Below, piece after piece: positions 62,377 through 64,000 of a stretch of DNA of 64,000 bases; within the stretch, counting starts at the first letter, position 1; the number at the start of each line of letters is the position of its first letter. The translations under genes and the position numbers were made by a program. The DNA is from JAUNSR01 sp036655355 (GTDB taxonomy: Bacteria; Bacteroidota; Bacteroidia; Bacteroidales; JAUNSR01). Location of the stretch: the NCBI GenBank assembly GCA_036655355.1, contig JAVVQG010000002.1:281040-345039 (forward strand). The letters are read 5' to 3'. The notes under the pieces are model-generated. The model saw only the letters and a program-made list of their open reading frames with translations, searched no databases and had not been told where the DNA came from.

Positions 62377-63540
62377 TCAGTGAACAGATACAATCAACGG
62401 ATGTCGAACACGCAATGCAAAGTTCTTTACGTAACCATTCCAATCGGCCAATGTAGGAAAACCACCTTTACTCCATCCGCCTCCCGAATAATAGATTAAT
62501 CCTTTTCCAGCCATATAACTCGGTTGGTAATTCATTAATCCGATCAATTGATTGCCCAATACTCGCGTGTTAAGCAAAGCGACATCTGAAACTAATCCTA
62601 AATAGATAATGCCTTTTTCGGGATCTTCAGGTTGTGCGTACGCTATATATCCCTCTTCTGCATTGAGGTCGTAAGTTTCATTTCCATAATAAGGAAATCC
62701 GGCCGCTATTTGCAGTGGTTCCTTAATATCCCCATAGTTTTCAATAATCTTATTGAGATTAGAGCCGGCATCCAAACTTATGATTCTGGTTTCATTTATC
62801 AATACGCTGTCTGCTCCGTAATATGGATCGTAAATTAATTTAAATACTGTGCGAAGTGGACCGTTGTCCAATATTTCATACGATTTGAAATTCCCATTAC
62901 CGTAATACAATGAATCTTTCAAATAGGTTGCCGCCGCTCCGGCTCCTAACGTCCGTCCTACTGAATAGTAATCGCCTCCTTCGGGTTTAATGTCATTTAA
63001 ACCTCTTATACCTGCTAAATCATCTTGATACCATTGATTGGCAATCAAGTTCGGGGTTGATTTTACCCATAAATCGATTCCACCGGTGATCAGTTGTTCA
63101 TTGGGGTCTATTTCCATTGCCGGCCCATACATTCTGAATGCGATTCTGTCATTTTCCCAAGAGATATCATCTTTATATTCTTTCATGAAACGGGCATGGA
63201 CTAAAGATTGAACAGAGTCGGGGGTTCCCCTTCGTACTTCAAAGTTTGAAAGTTGTCCCGGTTTAAAGGAGGCCTGAAATATCAGAAGTTCCGGTGTTGT
63301 ATTTCCATTGTATACGACCTGATAAGGAATCTGTTGTCCGGCTTCATCCTGAATGATAAACGATTTTGTCTTATCGAATTTGAATTTTTCCTGAAGCAAT
63401 TGCCAAGAAACCTCCACCATTTCATTATCCCGCGTGAGCGTGGATTTATTTTCCACCGTTATTGTTACACTCTTTTCTTTCATACATGCGGTCAACAAAA
63501 AGACACCTGCCGCTAATATCATTATCCTTCTCATGTGCAT
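62377..63540 (-). CDS. DUF4861 family lipoprotein
   Basis: About 387 residues from the ATG at 63540 (alternatives at 63564 and 63534); the lipoprotein signal RRIMILAAGVFLLTAC supports a start close to here. The central text SWENDRIAFRMYGPAMEIDP, GGIDLWVKSTPNLIANQWY and GDYYSVGRTLGAGAAATY is that of DUF4861, a family found in pectin and rhamnogalacturonan utilisation loci. Beta-rich, no known active site. No polysaccharide locus is visible here; the upstream neighbours are outside the window. Confidence 0.85.
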   Translation of the reverse strand: MHMRRIMILAAGVFLLTACMKEKSVTITVENKSTLTRDNEMVEVSWQLLQEKFKFDKTKSFIIQDEAGQQIPYQVVYNGNTTPELLIFQASFKPGQLSNFEVRRGTPDSVQSLVHARFMKEYKDDISWENDRIAFRMYGPAMEIDPNEQLITGGIDLWVKSTPNLIANQWYQDDLAGIRGLNDIKPEGGDYYSVGRTLGAGAAATYLKDSLYYGNGNFKSYEILDNGPLRTVFKLIYDPYYGADSVLINETRIISLDAGSNLNKIIENYGDIKEPLQIAAGFPYYGNETYDLNAEEGYIAYAQPEDPEKGIIYLGLVSDVALLNTRVLGNQLIGLMNYQPSYMAGKGLIYYSGGGWSKGGFPTLADWNGYVKNFALRVRHPLIVSVH

Positions 63541-63564
63541 ATAGTTTTTTAATTTCAAGGCCAT

Positions 63565-63742
63565 TTTCTTTATCAGTCTATCCTTGATCTGATATCGTTT
63601 AAGGCACAGATTATTGTTGATTCATGTTTCTTGTTTCTAATTTAAAACACGGAATCCCTAAAGTAGTTCATCTATTTGCTTCTATTTTAGTGAATAAGAG
63701 ATAATAGAAAAAGCCCCGTTACATTGCTGTAGCGGGGCGCTG
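63565..63742 (-). terminator. Intergenic region with GC-rich terminator
   Basis: GCCCCGTTACA (63713-63723) and TGTAGCGGGGC (63728-63738) form an 11-bp stem; the minus strand continues TTTTTC. It probably ends a minus-strand gene beyond the window. The rest of the stretch shows no gene. Confidence 0.7.
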
Positions 63743-63940
63743 TTTCATTTGTATATAATCTATTTTTCACATTAAGGTCAAATGCGCCATCTATATACCT
63801 TCTATTGGGTATCTCATCTTTCGGTGAGCTATGGCGATTTCATTTGTATCTAATCTATTTTTCACATTAAGGTCAAATGCGCCATCTATATACCTTTATT
63901 GGGTATCTCATCTTTCGGTGAGCTATGGCGATTTCATTTC
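63743..63940 (+). repeat. Two tandem copies of the dispersed structured repeat
   Basis: Cores at 63780-63844 and 63875-63938, a 95-bp period, near identical to each other. These are the best-preserved copies: outer stem AAAT-(G)-CGCCAT / ATGGCG-ATTT, second stem ATACC/GGTAT, third stem CTCA/TGAG. Confidence 0.92.
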
Positions 63941-63959
63941 CAAAAGTCTTAAAACAAGA

Positions 63960-63987
63960 AAAGCTCGTCGATTACTCGACAAGCTTT
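63960..63987. terminator. Hairpin at the window edge
   Basis: AAGCTCGTCGA pairs with TCGACAAGCTT (one mismatch), 4-nt loop. Likely a terminator of a gene outside the window; the T-run is weak. Confidence 0.45.
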
Positions 63988-64000
63988 CTTTAAAAACGGC

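Noticed and set aside
63780..63844. Hammerhead or other known ribozyme in the three-stem repeat
   Set aside because: The reverse strand has GAAA and GATGAG fragments but not the ordered hammerhead core, and no other known catalytic core is recognised.

Overview
The window is chromosomal DNA from a member of the Bacteroidales (Bacteroidota), most likely in or near the Tannerellaceae/Dysgonomonadaceae (Parabacteroides-like). This is inferred from several signs. Promoters have the Bacteroidota -7 element TAnnTTTG. A type IX secretion C-terminal domain is present. There are many 6-bladed beta-propeller lipoproteins, a SusB-like GH97 enzyme, a carboxynorspermidine synthase, and an ATP synthase operon in the order beta-epsilon-orf-a-c-b-delta-alpha-gamma. 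No species-level marker such as rRNA is present.

Layout. 1-9.5 kb: two very large exported proteins encoded with an ATGA overlap; the first is cut by the window start and ends in a type IX sorting domain. 9.5-15 kb: a peroxide-stress module, ahpC-ahpF on the minus strand, divergent oxyR on the plus strand, and a TonB-dependent receptor 19 bp behind oxyR. 15-25.8 kb: a minus-strand efflux operon (adaptor, RND pump, TolC-like channel, second RND pump) whose last gene, a beta-propeller lipoprotein, overlaps the second pump gene by 4 bp. 25.9-32.4 kb: an AT-rich block of small exported proteins and further beta-propeller lipoproteins, including one deleted remnant and one pseudogene. 32.4-33.6 kb: a gene-free stretch with a 22-bp tandem repeat, a terminator, a perfect 30-bp-arm hairpin and a dispersed repeat, followed by tRNA-Arg(CCG).

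33.7-49.5 kb is housekeeping and miscellaneous: ung, an LptD-like outer-membrane protein, an HD hydrolase, a DUF417 membrane protein, an SDR/DUF2867 protein, a HAD hydrolase, a GH97 alpha-glucosidase, an ankyrin protein, a DUF4301 protein, a long RelA/SpoT homologue lacking the hydrolase HD pair, a lipoprotein and a C_GCAxxG_C_C redox protein. 49.7-57.4 kb is the F1Fo ATP synthase operon. 57.8-63.6 kb holds carboxynorspermidine synthase, an EamA transporter, dnaK and a DUF4861 lipoprotein.

The most unusual non-coding signal is a roughly 94-bp repeat scattered through the window as single copies or tandem arrays, including inside the atp operon and across the junction of an RND gene and a tolC gene. 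Its copies keep a potential three-way-junction fold, with one compensatory base-pair change. The most unusual gene neighbourhood is the beta-propeller lipoprotein family (four intact, one collapsed, one broken) around the two-pump RND operon.
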